Origin: an uncultured Alphaproteobacteria bacterium
GTDB lineage: Bacteria; Pseudomonadota; Alphaproteobacteria; Reyranellales; Reyranellaceae
Length of the DNA stretch: 6,802 bases
Reading direction: 5' to 3'
Assembly (NCBI GenBank): GCA_903929895.1
Contig: CAIYWM010000008.1
Span: 1-6,802 of the forward strand
Shown piece after piece: positions 6,535 through 6,802 of the stretch. The position numbers and the translations under genes are program-made. Each line of letters opens with the position of its first letter. Within the stretch, counting starts at the first letter, position 1. The notes beneath the pieces were generated by a model, which was given only the letters and a program-made list of their open reading frames with translations, was not told the DNA's origin and searched no databases.

Positions 6535-6802
6535 GTGCATCAGGCGGGCTTCGTCGTACCGAAACTTGGACTGGAAACACTCGGGCTCAAGAACCCGGGG
6601 AACGTCTACTGGAACCTCCAGGTTCCCGCGCTCTACGAGGAGGCGGTCCGCCGCCGCGAAGGTGTCGTGGCCGATGGCGGCGCCCTGGTCGTCCGCACCG
6701 GCGTCCATACCGGCCGCTCGCCCAACGACAAGTTCATCGTCGAGGACTCCGAGAGCAAGGGCCGTATCGACTGGGGCAAGACCAACAAGCCCATCACGCC
6801 CG
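6535..6802 (+). CDS. pckA: ATP-dependent phosphoenolpyruvate carboxykinase, N-terminal part, cut by window edge
   Basis: Cytosolic enzyme that converts oxaloacetate and ATP to PEP, CO2 and ADP, the first committed step of gluconeogenesis from organic acids. The 89 visible residues start with GTG and read MHQAGFVVPKLGLETLGLKN, then VYWNLQVPALYEEAV (24-38) and RTGVHTGRSPNDKFIVED (54-71). The last motif is the diagnostic substrate-binding stretch of the ATP-type enzyme, with Arg61. The remainder (family about 520-540 residues) lies beyond base 6802. A strong AGGAG and a candidate promoter with a dyad precede it. pckA beside chvI-chvG is conserved in many Alphaproteobacteria; here a HugZ-family gene sits between them. 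Its product, PEP, is the phosphoryl donor of the PTS whose HPr and EIIA genes lie in the divergent operon. Confidence 0.97.
   Translation, partial: MHQAGFVVPKLGLETLGLKNPGNVYWNLQVPALYEEAVRRREGVVADGGALVVRTGVHTGRSPNDKFIVEDSESKGRIDWGKTNKPITP

Noticed and set aside
6460..6708. 82-codon open frame on the minus strand across the pckA start
   Set aside because: Antisense to the diagnostic PEP carboxykinase N-terminus, with no family resemblance.

Overview
This GC-rich window carries a chromosomal locus typical of Alphaproteobacteria. The gene order ahcY / ptsH / EIIA(Man) / rapZ / hprK / chvG / chvI on the minus strand, with pckA diverging on the plus strand, is the classic alphaproteobacterial arrangement of the ChvG-ChvI two-component system beside a regulatory phosphotransferase (PTS) cascade. 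Having rapZ between hprK and the EIIA gene suggests a Rhodospirillales-like or related lineage rather than a typical Rhizobium, but that placement is an inference from gene order only. No mobile element, CRISPR array, tRNA or rRNA was seen, and base composition looks uniform.

Layout from left to right. Bases 1-747 (minus) hold the N-terminal 249 residues of S-adenosylhomocysteinase (ahcY), cut by the window edge. A 155-base gap follows, with an AT-rich dyad and a candidate promoter. Bases 903-5513 (minus) hold six tightly packed genes, transcribed in the order chvI, chvG, hprK, rapZ, EIIA(Man), ptsH. Their junctions are a 32-base overlap, GTGA, ATGA, an 8-base gap and GTGA, so this is almost certainly one translationally coupled operon. 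A 120-base divergent intergenic region follows. Bases 5634-6353 (plus) encode a HugZ/DUF2470-type flavin- or heme-binding protein. A 181-base gap then holds a plausible pckA promoter overlapped by an imperfect inverted repeat. Bases 6535-6802 (plus) hold the first 89 codons of ATP-dependent PEP carboxykinase (pckA), cut by the right edge.

How the genes fit together. ChvG (membrane sensor kinase) and ChvI (response regulator) form an envelope/acid-stress signalling pair. HprK, HPr and EIIA(Man) form a PTS relay with no sugar permease, and no enzyme I is in the window, so its job is regulatory rather than transport. HprK can phosphorylate HPr on the regulatory Ser (Ser61 here), while the PTS relay phosphorylates His30 of HPr and His9 of EIIA. 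RapZ is an RNA-binding/nucleotide-sensing adaptor known from amino-sugar control in E. coli. PckA performs the gluconeogenic step from oxaloacetate to PEP, the PTS phosphoryl donor, so its neighbourhood makes metabolic sense.

There is no clear sign of a wholly new system here. The points worth a second look are a degenerate Walker A motif in RapZ, a HugZ-family gene between chvI and pckA, two dyad-symmetric candidate operators (upstream of ahcY and of pckA), and a terminator-like hairpin directly in front of a HugZ start codon that lacks a Shine-Dalgarno sequence.
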